DNA from: Sciurus carolinensis
Taxonomy: Eukaryota; Chordata; Mammalia; Rodentia; Sciuridae
Direction: 5' to 3'
NCBI RefSeq assembly: GCF_902686445.1
Contig: NC_062220.1
Location: 91,016,143-91,080,142 of the forward strand
Length of the DNA: 64,000 bases
Shown: in pieces, positions 43,795-55,114 of the stretch
Numbering within the stretch: the stretch's first letter is position 1
Layout of the letters: each line of letters begins with the position of its first letter
Made by a program: the position numbers and the translations under genes
Notes under the pieces: generated by a model
What the model saw: the letters and a program-made list of their open reading frames with translations, nothing else
Databases searched by the model: none
Told to the model about the DNA's origin: nothing

Positions 43795-44435
43795 CTGGGA
43801 CTCCTACCTACTGGAATCACCTGAGAAGCTTGTTAAAATGCATTCCCAAGTTCACCCAGATTTTGAGAATCAGAACTTATCAGGGGATGTCAGAGTTTTA
43901 ATATGAAACGTCCTCCAAAATTTCCCATGTTGAAGGCTTGGTTCACAATAGAGCACTGTTCAGAGGGGGGCTCTGGGGGAGTGACTGGATCACAGGGCTC
44001 TGACCTCATCAGTGGATTAATTTGGGTGTGTTCATAATTGAATAGATTATCAGGAGGTGGTGGAAACCTTAGGAGGTGGGGGCTAGCTGGAGGAAGTAGG
44101 TCACTGGAAGTGTGTCCTGGAAGGGCCTATCTTATCCCTGGTCCCTTCCTTATCTATCAATCTCACCTTCCTGGCCACCAGGAAGTGAGCAGCCTCCTCC
44201 TTCACATGCTCCCAAAACCATGATGCTCTGCCTCATCACAGGCCTGAAGTAATGGAGCCATGGACTGAAACCTCTGAAACTGTGAGTCAAAAATATATCT
44301 CCCAAGCTGTTTTTCTCATGTATTTTGTCACCGCAGCAGAAAGTTAACATGGGAAAATCCCAGAAATCTGTGTTTAAAAAAAAAAAAAACCCACACACAA
44401 TTCTGATCCATGCTTATGTCTGAAAACCACTAAAT
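43795..44435 (+). mobile_element. MER5A-like relic split by a MaLR LTR
   Basis: 'ggaatcacctgagaagcttg' on the left and 'tgtctgaaaaccac' on the right are the two halves of a MER5A-type element. The LTR at 43888 separates them. Confidence 0.65.
43888..44350 (+). mobile_element. MaLR-type LTR inserted in MER5A
   Basis: It opens TGTCAGAGTTTTAATATG and closes AAAGTTAACA. GGGGA (43883-43887) and TGGGA (44351-44355) are a 5-base duplication with one change. 'gactgaaacctctgaaactg' and 'ccaggaagtgagcagcctcc' mark the 3' half. Confidence 0.82.
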
Positions 44436-44879
44436 CCAAAGATTTCCAAAACTATTAAGAGAAAAATAAGATTTTGGAAAAGAAACTGTTTGAAAATTGG
44501 TGGCATTGAGTTCACAGTGACTAACCAAAAAAAAAAAAAAAAAAAAAAGTCTAAGAGAGAAAATGTGTCAGCTAAATGCCAGCACCTTAACACTGTCCCA
44601 GAAGCTGCCCTGATGGCCACCAGGATTTTCAAAGGCCTGTTTGCAGGGGCGCTTCATGGTAGAAGTGGGATACCTCAGCTGGTCACGACTTGACAAGAGG
44701 AGCCTTGAAGAGCGCACGTTTCAACACAAACTCTAATCTCACCAGGAACACTTCTGAGGGCCAACTGCCTTTCCGTGCAAACCGTCCCACTGAAGAGGGA
44801 GCCCCCTCCTAGCATAGTTGCCTGCGAGGGCAGTGCTGAGTACTCTGGGTGTGTCAGCTTATGAGGTCCCCAGGGAAGA

Positions 44880-44985
44880 CCTGCGAGGCAGTCACTTTTA
44901 TCCTCATTTTAGAAATGAGGGAATTGAGATGATGTGACTTGGCCAAACTTGCATATTGGTATGTGGCAAGGTAGGACCCCAGTAA
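44880..44985 (-). mobile_element. MIR SINE fragment
   Basis: 'tcctcattttagaaatgagg' with 'gatgtgacttggccaaactt' is the reverse MIR core. Confidence 0.7.
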
Positions 44986-45309
44986 AATTCTGAGGGATCC
45001 CCAAAGGCAGAGCCCTTTCCTCTGCCAAAGGTGATCCCGAGGGGAAAAGTGTACTCGCTGCAACATGAGTATTCTAGTCCCCTTGGAAATTAAATTTCTC
45101 AATGTAAATAAATAAATTGGTGGGAGCCATGGTAACCTCACCCTGGTACTGCCATTCTCTCAGGTCCAAGGAGACAGACAGCCCCTCTCTTCATTTATCT
45201 TTAGCTGAAACAAGAAAACTCCTAAGATACATTCCAATTTTGAAATATCTTGTTCATATAAAATAATTATGCAATATGATTAGCTCCTTGATTGTCCAAA
45301 GCCAGTCTT

Positions 45310-45410
45310 TTTTTTTTTTTTTTTTTTTTTTTTTTGAGTGCTGGGGATCGAACCCAGGGCCTTGTGCTTGCAAGGCAAACACTCTACCGACAGAGCTATC
45401 TCCCCAGCCC
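45310..45410 (-). mobile_element. Young ID SINE with exact 14-base duplication
   Basis: The reversed body ('gatcgaacccagggcctt', 'aaacactctaccgacagagc') is close to tRNA-Ala with few changes and follows an uninterrupted run of about 26 T (its poly-A tail). CCAAAGCCAGTCTT stands at 45296-45309 and 45411-45424. Confidence 0.95.
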
Positions 45411-45639
45411 CCAAAGCCAGTCTTAAGGCAAGTTATGAAGAAGCAGAATTAATTTCTGTCACTGCTCCAATCCAGTCTTTATTCTATTTCCCCTTTCACC
45501 ACCTTCCCCCACCCCACAATCCTGTCTTCTGATCTTTAGAGAGGACCTAATACCAGTCAATCAACATTGGTTTAGCATTTCGTGTCCCTGTGTTTTCTCT
45601 TCCAGATATATCAATGTCTCAGCATTTCCAAAGTTGTAT

Positions 45640-45960
45640 TGACTCAACTCAATAAGTAACAACATACTATGCAGGCAGGGGCAAGGGCTGGCTATGAGTT
45701 GAAGGAAGACAACTTGTGGTTCAGAACAGGCTTGGGTGCCTTGAGTGAGGGTGTAAAAGATAAATAATCCCACACATGTTGGGGTTGAGGTCCCCGTGGT
45801 GCCTCCACATTGAACAATCCAATTGGCAATGAGATAGAGGTCTGGAGTTTGACAGAAATAATGGGGGGCCCCATTCGGAAATCACTGCAACAGGTGAAGT
45901 CCCCAAGGGAGAGAATTAAGACTGGAAGAGAAGAGAAGAACAAATCCTCAAGTCATTATC
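45640..45960 (+). mobile_element. Ancient mammal-wide repeat fragment
   Basis: 'gcaatgagatagaggtctgg' and 'gaagtccccaagggagagaa' match the far part of the ancient repeat seen elsewhere in the window. Confidence 0.4.
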
Positions 45961-45999
45961 ATAATCATTGAGCATCAAGATTATAAAAACCACTGGGCT

Positions 46000-47160
46000 G
46001 GAAATATTTCAATAGACAAGCCAGGGTCCCAGACTTAAGCAAATTTGTAACCTATGAGGAGAGTCAAGATCTCTTGACATGAAATAGAGAATGAAAACTG
46101 CCTGGAAACTGGACAACAGCTGGAATCAGTTCTAGAAGGGATTTCCCAGAGCCTGGAAGAAAGATGATCCAGTGAATTACACAGACACAAAGCCAGGAGT
46201 GGGAGGGCTGAGGGTGCACAACAGACATACAGAAGCCTCCAGATTAGGTGAGCCCTGTAGAGACCTGGAAGGATGGGTAGGATCTGCAAGATGGAAAACA
46301 CAACCTCTACAAATAACCCACACCACTTCTCATCAAACAGACACAACAGGACCCTCTGCAAGAACTCTGATCCACTTTTCACACCATAGTTAACTTATAA
46401 TCACATTGATAAGCAAAAATGTCACCAACGCTTGGAAAACAAAATGTGGAGAGGACAGACTTTGTGAAAAGCCTCCTTCTATTTTTGTGCTTTGCACACA
46501 ACTGTTACAGTGCATGTGAAGAGCAGGCATGGGTATGTTGGCTAGAAGTCTCTGGAATGGTCTATGGTAAGGAAGAGGAGATCCAGCATCTTCAAATGCA
46601 GGAAGGGTTGTCCTACAGAAAGGGGACTGGACATATCCTCTAAGCTACAAGTAGTTTGGAGCCCTTGGAAGACAGAATCTAGGACATTATAAAGGCACCC
46701 AATGGCCAAAGATATCCAGAAGACAGTGGTCTGTCTTGGGAGACAACAGGGCCCCCTTGTGGCTGGAAGTGTTCAAGCAGAGCCTAGACAACTTTGTATC
46801 AGGGATGCTACGGAATAATTCAAACACAGCACCAAAAGTCCATTCCAAGATTCTAAGTTTCTGGAATTCTCAGTCAAGCTACCTAGATTGCTTCACTGGA
46901 GGTGGTGCTTCTAAATGCTGCAAAATATGACTGGGAGAACCACTTGGCGGTGTTCTCCTTTTCCTCGTGGTTCTCTGTTCTCCTTTCCTTGCAAATGAAA
47001 GTCACAGAAGCGGGGATCTAACTGTCTGTTGAGCAGTGAGTCCATGCCTTACTGATATTGGGGGAAATGGCATCAGTGCTACAAGAAGGGTATCCCCTCA
47101 ATGGCTATATGCAGCCCCGAGGGAAGAGAGAATCCTCCTTAGACACCAGCTTAACTTGAT
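46000..47160. other. Unassigned stretch
   Basis: No element recognised. A CTCF-like word (minus-strand GCCACAAGGGGGCCCT, near 46749-46764) has two mismatches to the core and is weak. Confidence 0.4.
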
Positions 47161-47161
47161 T

Positions 47162-47272
47162 AAAAAAAAAAAAAAAAAAAAAAAAAAAGCCTGCTTCTAC
47201 CTATGGTAAGAGGACAAAAGACATCCCCTGATCAGTTTCTGGGAGTTGATCTTTTTTTTTTTTTTTTTTTTT
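47162..47272. repeat. Facing poly-A and poly-T runs
   Basis: About 27 A near 47162-47188 and about 20 T near 47251-47272 could pair as an inverted repeat. The T run is the tail of the ID at 47254. The A run has no recognised body. Confidence 0.8.
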
Positions 47273-47397
47273 GAATTTTTTTTTAGATGTTGATGGACCT
47301 TTATTGTATTCATTTATTTAATGTGGTGCTGAGAATCGAACCCAGGGCCTCACACATGCTAGGCAAGTGCTCTACCACTGAGCCACAACCCCAGCCC
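47254..47397 (-). mobile_element. ID SINE, long-tail form, with 15-base duplication
   Basis: The reversed body ('gaatcgaacccagggcctca') carries the extended tail ('tagatgttgatggaccttta'). CTGGGAGTTGATCTT (47239-47253) and CTGGGAATTGATCTT (47398-47412) differ at one base. Confidence 0.93.
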
Positions 47398-47489
47398 CTG
47401 GGAATTGATCTTGAAGGGCCATCCCACCATGCTCATGAGACTATTTTTGTCAATTCCACTATGGAGTAATTGAAGACTTTCTTTTTAAG

Positions 47490-47600
47490 CACTAAGTGCC
47501 TTTTGCAACCGCAATCTCACATATCCGCCCAACAGCCCATGAAATGTCATTATTTCAATTTTGCAGATAAAAAAATCAAGGCACAAAAATAAGTCAATCA
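47490..47600 (-). mobile_element. MIR SINE fragment
   Basis: 'caattttgcagataaaaaaa' with 'tcaaggcacaaaaataag' is the reverse MIR core, diverged. Confidence 0.55.
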
Positions 47601-47994
47601 TCATATCTTAAGTAGAGTGGAGTCACGCCTTCTGTGGGGGCGAGGTTCTAAAGTTAACTCCAAAGGCAAACATCACATGTGCTCCAGAGTTGCTTTGAAA
47701 GTCCCTTAATTCAAGTGTAAAGTGTGGTATCTTTGGCTTTATGTACACAATCCTAAACAGCATGCAAGATAAAAGCAGCAGTAGATTACTTAATAAGGCT
47801 CTAAATGCAAAATATAAATTTGCAGAATTTTGAATTATATAAACAAGAGAAAATGAGGATGTACAGTTAAGCTTTCATAAATCAAATGTACGTATGCTAC
47901 TGCTCCCTCATAGGCACAGCGTGTTAACTATATATCTCTGTATGAAGACAGGTGAGCTGCCCTAGGTCAACTGGTCTATCAGAAGCTGAATTAT

Positions 47995-48372
47995 GATATG
48001 ATACTCCCATTTACTGGGCATTGACTTCCTGCCAAGCACTGTGCTGAGCATGTTATTTATTGTAACTACCTGAATATCGGGTAGACACTGCTACCCTCCC
48101 CTTCTCATAGGTGATATATCTGAGACTGACCCTGGGTCACATACGCAGTCATTAAATGACAGAGCTAGAGCCAGACATATGTCTGACTCAAAATCATGGC
48201 CTTTGAGGAGCAAGACTTCAGTTAGGGGTGTATCCAAGTCGTCTAGGGGGAGCTTGACATAAATGGCATTTTCTGGGTCCATCTCAGATGGATAGAATCA
48301 GAATCCTGGCCCCTTTCCCAGTCAATTCTGATGCAGGTGGTCCTTAGACCACACTTTGAGAAACCCTGCTGC
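47995..48372. mobile_element. Reverse MIR followed by a MER5A-like end
   Basis: 47995-48185 carries 'gccaagcactgtgctgagca' and 'gacagagctagagccagaca' (reverse MIR). 48290-48372 carries 'aattctgatgcaggtggtcc' and 'cacactttgagaaaccctgc' (MER5A end). Confidence 0.65.
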
Positions 48373-48399
48373 AGGTTTTAATTCCCTGCCTAATACACA

Positions 48400-48885
48400 T
48401 TCTACAAAACCACATGGCAGTGCCGTCTGCCTAGTGCTGTAGGGGCTATAAATAAAATGTTTGATTATGATCACTGATAAAGCCATAGTCACATCCTCTT
48501 ACCACTCATCCCGGAAGAAACATGCCTAAAGACCCTCCATAAGCACACCCACGGCCTTGGGTGTGTTTTAATGATTTGGGACAGAGCAAAGCCCTTGAAA
48601 TTGTGAGACTTTTTTCTTGCAAGAATTCTACTTTATAGTTAATCCAAATAATCTTTTTACTTAAAAAAATGCCTCAAAGGCTGATTACAAGTTTGTATTT
48701 GGCTGTAACACATCACAAAGCCATCCATCCAGTCGTGGGCTTGCATTTCTGAATAGAATCATTCTGCTCCTTTTGATTGAAAAGGCACATGATCCAGTGC
48801 CAGATGGCGACATTTGTACAAGTCAAGCTGGATTAAGTCAAGAGCTTTAGTGAAGCATGATGCAGATAAAGAAGATGACGGATTA
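48400..48885. other. Repeat-free stretch, candidate conserved non-coding element
   Basis: From about 48540 to 48885 the DNA is of ordinary complexity, with no decayed transposon recognised, and has phrases such as 'aaaggctgattacaagtttg' and 'ggctgtaacacatcacaaag'. It looks like constrained non-coding DNA, but this is an impression only. Confidence 0.3.
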
Positions 48886-48887
48886 GC

Positions 48888-48888
<1 letters not shown>

Positions 48889-48917
<29 letters not shown>
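48889..48917 (+). repeat. (CA)n microsatellite
   Basis: About fourteen CA units, uninterrupted. Confidence 0.97.
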
Positions 48918-48920
<3 letters not shown>

Positions 48921-49148
48921 CTAATGTTAAATTCTTTAAACTGTGGCAGTGGATTCCCCATCAGCCTGCTTCTGTTCCCTGGCCTCTGTCCCTAGCCTCT
49001 CACAGCTGGATATGCTCCTATATTTGCTCACCTGCTGCTGGCTGCCCACAGTCCAGCCAGATCTAGGCCTAAATTAGGACTTAGCCCAAGACTAAGTCAC
49101 TTATGTTTTTTTTTGTCACCCCACTTCTAGCTGCAAACTTGAAGCTGG

Positions 49149-49475
49149 TGCTATAGTGTCCCCCAGAGGTCCAAGTGGAAAAGGTTTGGTCCTCAGGAAG
49201 GCATTACGGAAAGCTGGTAGAATTTTTAAGAGGTTAGGCTTCATGGGAGATTTTCAGGTTTGGGGGAGGCATGCCTTTGAAAGGGATGGTGGAACAGAAC
49301 AGCAATGACCTAAGCCACTTTTCTCCACTATGCACTGTCACATGCCCAAAGCCATGGAGCCAACCACCTAGACTGAAACCTCTGAAATTAAGAGCCAAAA
49401 TAAACCTTTCTTCTTTATAAGATGATTATCTCTTCATAAGGTATTTGTTATAGTAATGGAAAGCTGACCAATACA
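49149..49475 (+). mobile_element. MaLR-type solo LTR with exact 5-base duplication
   Basis: It opens TGCTATAGTGTCCCCCAG and closes GACCAATACA. GCTGG stands at 49144-49148 and 49476-49480. 'gactgaaacctctgaaatta' and 'gccaaaataaacctttcttc' are shared with the copies at 41150 and 43888. Confidence 0.87.
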
Positions 49476-49514
49476 GCTGGCTTTGGCCCACTCTAAATAG
49501 AGCATGAGCAGCCA

Positions 49515-50350
49515 GAAGTATCAGCTTAAGAAAGGACACCATAATCAACTGAGTTGTCCAAACCAGGCATCTGGGCATCCATCATCCTTCACTGCTCTTT
49601 CCCACCTCCCATATCTAATCCATTACCAAGACCTGTCAATTCCATGTCTGGCCTGTCTCTGTCTTATCAGTCACCACTGCCAGGACAATCCTAGCTCCCA
49701 TCCCAGGCACCATGCTTCCCCTCTGGATTTCTGGAGCAGTCTCCTAACTGCCCTGACTCAGGATTCTTCCATGTCTGCTCTCCTAGAGACTTAAAGATAA
49801 GCAAGAGATAAAATCACAGTCAGAAGCCAGGCACAGTGGCACATGCTTGTAAACCCTGGAAGCTGAAGCAGGAGGATCCAAAGTTCAAAGCCAGCCTCAG
49901 CAAAAGTGAGGTCCTAAGCAACTCAGTGAGTCTCTGTCTCTAAATAAAATACAAAATACCATAGTCCGGGCAGGCAAGGAAGAAAGTACTTGTTACTCTC
50001 CTCCAGTGCATGGCTCAGAGGGAAGAAACAAATATAGCCATCATTGGTTCATGAATAATAAAGATCTAATTTAAATATCCATAACTCCTTGCCTTTTTCT
50101 AGTCTCCATCCTCCACTCTGTTCACCCTTAAGCCTTTGTGGCTGCCTCTTCCTATTCAAACAAAGCCCAAACTCCTTGTGATTGCCTACAAAGGCTGCTC
50201 ATGACATCATCCAGGTGTCCAGCTTGCTACCTCCCTCATCCCAGTCTGCACTCCAACCACAGTGAAGTCCTTTTAGTTGAGATATGTTCTGACTGATGGT
50301 CTCCATCAGATCTCAGCCCCAATGTTGTAAAAACAGCCCAATTGATGGCT
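49515..50350 (-). mobile_element. Ancient mammal-wide repeat, minus strand, with nested SINE
   Basis: 'tctaatccattaccaagacc' and 'gagcagtctcctaactgccc' precede the SINE; 'gcccaaactccttgtgattg' and 'cctacaaaggctgctcatga' follow it. Reversed, these match the plus-strand copies of the same repeat. Confidence 0.5.
49829..49961 (+). mobile_element. B1-like half of a composite SINE
   Basis: 'gccaggcacagtggcacatg' to 'taaataaaatacaaaatacc' is the B1-like monomer and linker. No ID half follows, so it is either a true monomer or a 3'-truncated composite. Confidence 0.85.
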
Positions 50351-50589
50351 AATAGCTCCAGGGAGAGTTCCATTTTATATTTCCCTTCTCAGCCAGGATA
50401 CTTAGGGGTTATGAATATTTTAGGTAAATTCCAGTTATTCAGGAAGTGAAGATCTAATTTAATTGTATTATACCGATCACTTGTGTCCCCCCCCTTAGTC
50501 TGACTGCTCTCTTGTTCTAAAATGATAACTAATATAAGTATATAAACAATACACAAAGCACTGTTTCCAGTCGATTCTTCACTCGCCCA

Positions 50590-51450
50590 TTTAGTAACTG
50601 TCTTTTGAGCATCTCCTCTGTGCCTAGCACTCCGAAAGAGCCCAGGATAGCATCACACAAGCTGCAAGGCACTCTCAGCCCCTTCCCTCATGGAACCTAT
50701 ATTCCAGAGGAAGATAGGCCTTAAGCAATGAATACACAATATATTATATAATTAATTATTAGATGACAATTTTGTAAAGGACTAGGAAGAAGAACAGCCC
50801 AGTGCAAAGAGCACAAAATTGGATAGTCGGGAGGAAAAAGAGGACCTCTTTGAAAATGTCTCAGCATGAGCTGAGACTGGAAGATAAGCAAGAAAAAAAA
50901 AAAAAATCACAGGCAGGGCAGGCAGGGAGAAAGCATCCAGACAGAGGGAACAACATTCACACTGCTCCACATGGAAATGTCCAAGAAGGCCAGTGTGGTT
51001 ATGGCACAGACAAGGATGAGAGAACTGAAAAACAAATCCAGGGAGATGGGCAGGGCCAGAGGCCTCGGGTCTTGCAGGTCAGTGCTGTTCCAAATATTTA
51101 TTTCCAATATTTCATAGATGGATACTTTTATGAAATACAACAAAAACAAATTATTAGAAAATCAAAATTAAAAGACATACAAAATACAAGTCCCAATTTT
51201 TTACCATTAATTTTAAAAGACATAAGATTATTTTGCCAGTTACTATTAATTTCTAAGTGCTTGATCTCCATTTGTGTCCTTTCTGGCCCCTTGGATCATA
51301 CTTTGAGTGGCACTGTAGACAGGAAGTTCTCAGGGGTCTAGGTGAGCATGTGACAAATTCAGAGGTGTGTTTTTGAAGGATCACTCTGGTTATTGTATGG
51401 AAAATGGGTTTGGGGTGGGAGGGGCAATTTGTACTCTCACAGGTGTGTTG
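50590..51450 (+). mobile_element. Ancient mammal-wide repeat with an insertion of unknown type
   Basis: 'ccttccctcatggaacctat', 'agaaggccagtgtggttatg' and, after about 250 AT-rich bases (51080-51330), 'gatcactctggttattgtat' follow the order of the recurring repeat. Confidence 0.45.
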
Positions 51451-51989
51451 GGGTTGGCAAGAGATGATGTACCTTAGAATGACAATATGTTTACAACAAA
51501 CTATGAAATAGGCGTCGACTGCTGAGTGAGAAGTTAAGGTCATCTCAGAAGTAGAACTCATATTTCCAAAAACCTTATAAATCCAGACCCTCTGAAGCTT
51601 TATTTAAACACAGTCTTCACAGCCACCTTACTGGCGACCTAATAATAAGATCCTTTCTGCTACTCCTGTAAATAGATTTTCTATGCTATATCTATGGTGG
51701 AATTGGCCTTTACCAAAACCCCAGGATGATCCATCAGACTTGCGCGACTTCCAGAGAACACAACTGCCATTCTTCTTGCAAATGCCTCACAATGAATGAA
51801 ACCCCAAAGGTAGAAAGAGAATCTGCTTATAATGGGCTGTTCTTTTCACCATTTCCTTGTGTCTCTTAAACGGGAGGGTTTCTAAATGGTCCTGATGAGT
51901 TGGAAGAGACAATTGAGTTTATGCAGCTGGGGAAAGAGAAGGGTTCAGGGAAGGCCAAGAGGCAGCTGGGCTCAGAAGGGGCAGAGGCC

Positions 51990-52560
51990 CTTGCCTATGA
52001 CCTGCCTCCGCAAGTATCTGACAGACTCAGGGCCTGCCATGCAGCCTCTCTGAGCCTTAGATTCCTCATCTACAGGATGGAGCAAATAACTTCTTCTCTG
52101 GCTCAGTCACAGGACTGATGTAAAGATGGTTTCAGCTTAACTCAGACAAACATTCCTGTAGCACAAGTGATGTGCCAGGCTGTGAGCTGGATGCTGCGGT
52201 CACAGGCATGAGACGACATGTGAATAACACTGTATGATCAACACGCAGGCGCACAGGACAGCCCAGAAGAGGTGGTGCCCACTCTGAGGGCAGGGGACAG
52301 GGGACAGAGGTCAGAGACAGATTCCTAGATGAAGTAGTGACCAATCTACTTTTAAAACAGGGAAAGGAATTTTCCAAGCAGACCAACTTAAGAACACCAT
52401 CCTAGGGAGAAGGAACAGCATGGTTCACTGGATATAACAGGCAGCTCACTGCCAAGAAAAAGTATGGCAACCAGGGAAAGGGAACAAGGCAGCACAGGGA
52501 CAGGGGAGTCACAGAGTGCCCCTGGGAAACAAAGAAATGATGCGATGCAGACATGTCCAA
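51990..52560 (+). mobile_element. MIR followed by an ancient-repeat copy
   Basis: 51990-52125 carries the forward MIR landmark 'gagccttagattcctcatct'. 52130-52560 carries 'gtgatgtgccaggctgtgag' and 'gagaaggaacagcatggttc' of the ancient repeat. Confidence 0.5.
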
Positions 52561-52736
52561 GGATCTAGGCTGGTCAGGATTACACTCAAGTGTGGATCGC
52601 TAGTGTTATTGTTCCAGCTGAATAAAAAAGTGGATCTATACGTGTGACACTCCTTCAGGGGCCCCTCCAGAAACAAGATGAGATTCTGAGGAAGATGTAC
52701 GTCCTAGGTACCCAAACAGGGACAAAATGATATCTG

Positions 52737-52955
52737 CCCACCAGGCATGGCAATGCACACCTGTAATCCCAGCAGCTCAGGGGACTGAGACAGGAGGGTC
52801 GCAAGTTCAAAGTCAACCTCAGCAACTTAGTGAGGCCCTAAGCAACTTAGTGAGACCACATCTCAAAATAAAATATAAAAAGGGCAGGGGATGTGGCTCA
52901 GTGATTGAGCACCCCTGGTGGTTGTACAAAAAAAAAAAAAAAGAGAGAGAGAGAG
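52737..52955 (+). mobile_element. Composite B1-ID SINE with 11-base duplication
   Basis: B1-like half 'caggcatggcaatgcacacc' and ID half 'gggatgtggctcagtgattg', with a tail of A and then GA units. AATGATATCTG stands at 52726-52736 and 52956-52966. Confidence 0.93.
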
Positions 52956-52969
52956 AATGATATCTGGCT

Positions 52970-53955
52970 TGTTATTTGACCTCCTTGGACTGAGGGGTCC
53001 AGGAAGTTCAGACTCCCTGCACACTCATGAGAAGGTAAAAAAAATTGCAAAATTTGCAGTGTTGGATGGAAAAGCACAACTTTCCTTTCCTAAACCTCCT
53101 GAGAGAACAGGAAATAAAACTCCTCTCCTTTCACCCCAACTTTAGAATGTAGCCCAAAGGTCCAATGTCTTTCCTCACTTTTATCAAAAACAATAAATAA
53201 AGGTTGCTTTCTAGGCATATGAAGAATGGAAGTTTGATGTTTTCTCTGCTGTTTATTAGTCAACACACCTTAAAGAGATCCATCTAGAGGGAGCGTGTGT
53301 GTACGCACATGCATGTGTGAATGTGTACACGTATGTGCTTGTATGTGTGCACACACACGCACAGGTGAGAGAGAAAATATCTTAGAGACCCTTCTACAGG
53401 TTTTGCCCCTTCCAAGAGAGGCTGTGACAGACGGGAGTCTAGGACCCTGCCATCAGCTCTGTGCATCCGCTGAGGCCCCTCTCCACCAAGGAAAGCCTCT
53501 CAAGAGGAAAGAGCTGCCCCAGAAGCCATTCACACACCCTTAGGTCTGACCTGGAAAAGAACTCAAAGAAACACCATTCCTTTCTTCTTAGGACTCTGTT
53601 GAATGCCAGTTTAAAGTAGCTGAAACATGGAAGCTGTACCCGTTGCCAAATATTCCCCAAAGAGCTCTGAAACCCAAGTCCCTGTTTTGGAAATCACCCG
53701 CATTGATAACAAGAGGTCCCAGAGGTTGGCAAGAGCCCAGAGCTTGAACCAGCGTAGAGTGACTGACGTCACCTTGCAAAGCTGTTAAGAGCATTAATGA
53801 GTCCATGGGAGTCAAGGCCACTGGGATGGGAGACACCAAGTTAAACCCCCCAGATTTATTTCTAAGCCAGAGGGGTCCTGCCCCACCTCCTTCCCTGCAC
53901 TCAGCAGTCGGCTGCAGACCCAGGGGAGGAGACTGAGTGCAGACCAGGTATTGGC
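52970..53955. other. Unassigned stretch with a TG/CA-rich patch
   Basis: 53297-53362 is alternating purine-pyrimidine DNA with TG, CA and CG steps. The rest is not recognised. Confidence 0.45.
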
Positions 53956-53959
53956 ACAG

Positions 53960-54300
53960 ACCTCAAAATTCCTCAACTCCGGTGTGCAGCAGAATCGCCT
54001 GGAAAGCTTCCGACGATGCAGATTCCTGGGCCTCGTCTTCCCTGGCACCACATCCCACCCAGAGTTTCTGGTTCTGGGAGGCTGCTATGGGCCCAAGAAT
54101 TTGCACCTGACCCCAACTTCCTAGTGAGACTGAGGCAGGGGGCCATGGACCATCTTTTCAGCAGCCCTGAGCAACCATGTTCAACCTCTGTGACCTCTGC
54201 CAAGTTACTTATCTTCCGTGGACCTGCACTTCCTCATCTTTAAATGAGTAATGCCCATCACCTGCGTATTGTTATGCTCATTTAAAACAATAGCGTTTTA
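53960..54300 (+). mobile_element. MER5A-like relic followed by MIR
   Basis: 53960-54130 has 'cagcagaatcgcctggaaag' and 'cccagagtttctggttctgg' (MER5A). 54150-54290 has 'tgccaagttacttatcttcc' (forward MIR). Confidence 0.7.
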
Positions 54301-54599
54301 TATTGATAACAAAATGTGTCTCTTGGACAATGCATGAGAGGACCTGTTTTTCAGTGACTGGCACAAAAGAAGCATTTGATCAATGGAATCTGAGTTTTTA
54401 TTGGAAAAAAAGTGCTAAGAAAGCCATGAACTCTCTGGATAGCAATACAAATAGAAACCTGGGGCCCAGAGGCCTAAATATCAGATCACACACATGCACT
54501 TTCATTTATTAAAGTATTATCATAACTATGAGTTCCTCAAGGTTTATTTGGTCATAAGAAGGAAGCAAAAGAATGCAGCTACAGGGGACAACCCTGCTG

Positions 54600-55110
54600 G
54601 CTTCTGGCTTCACTGTCATTTGGTCATGGAACATTCATTAGGTGGAGCGCCACAGTTCTGTGCTGGGCACTAGGACCTAGCTAAATAGGCCCCACTCCTG
54701 TCCCTGAGAATAGCCTGGGAGTCAGATACAAGCAAATAAATAAAAAGCATTATTTTAAATATTGCATTTGAAACCATATGAAATGCCACAGAGGCTGAAC
54801 TGAAAGGGGTAATTATCCTGACTACAAGGAAGCAAAAGGTTTGGAAAGCTTCACAAAGAATGGTACATTTGTGATGGACCTTGATGTACAGGACAGGAAG
54901 ACAGGACACCCAAACAGAAACAAGAGCACAGCAACAGGACAACAGGTGGCAAGCTTGGTAAGGAAGCAGCACGTACTGTGCCGTACCCAGAGTTAAGTAT
55001 GCCTGCACTGCTGCGGGCAAGGATGGTTCAGATATTTGAAGGGCCTGGTGGACTATGGTGAGAAATTCCTCATGAGGAAAATAAGGACATATTGCATGCT
55101 TATAAAGAAA
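54600..55110 (+). mobile_element. Ancient mammal-wide repeat copy
   Basis: 'gcgccacagttctgtgctgg', 'tcacaaagaatggtacattt' and 'agcaacaggacaacaggtgg' lie in the order of the recurring repeat. Confidence 0.45.
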
Positions 55111-55114
55111 AGGG

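Noticed and set aside
47162..47272. Hairpin formed by poly-A and poly-T as a functional structure
   Set aside because: The T run is simply the tail of a minus-strand ID element. Pairing of homopolymers is expected by chance.
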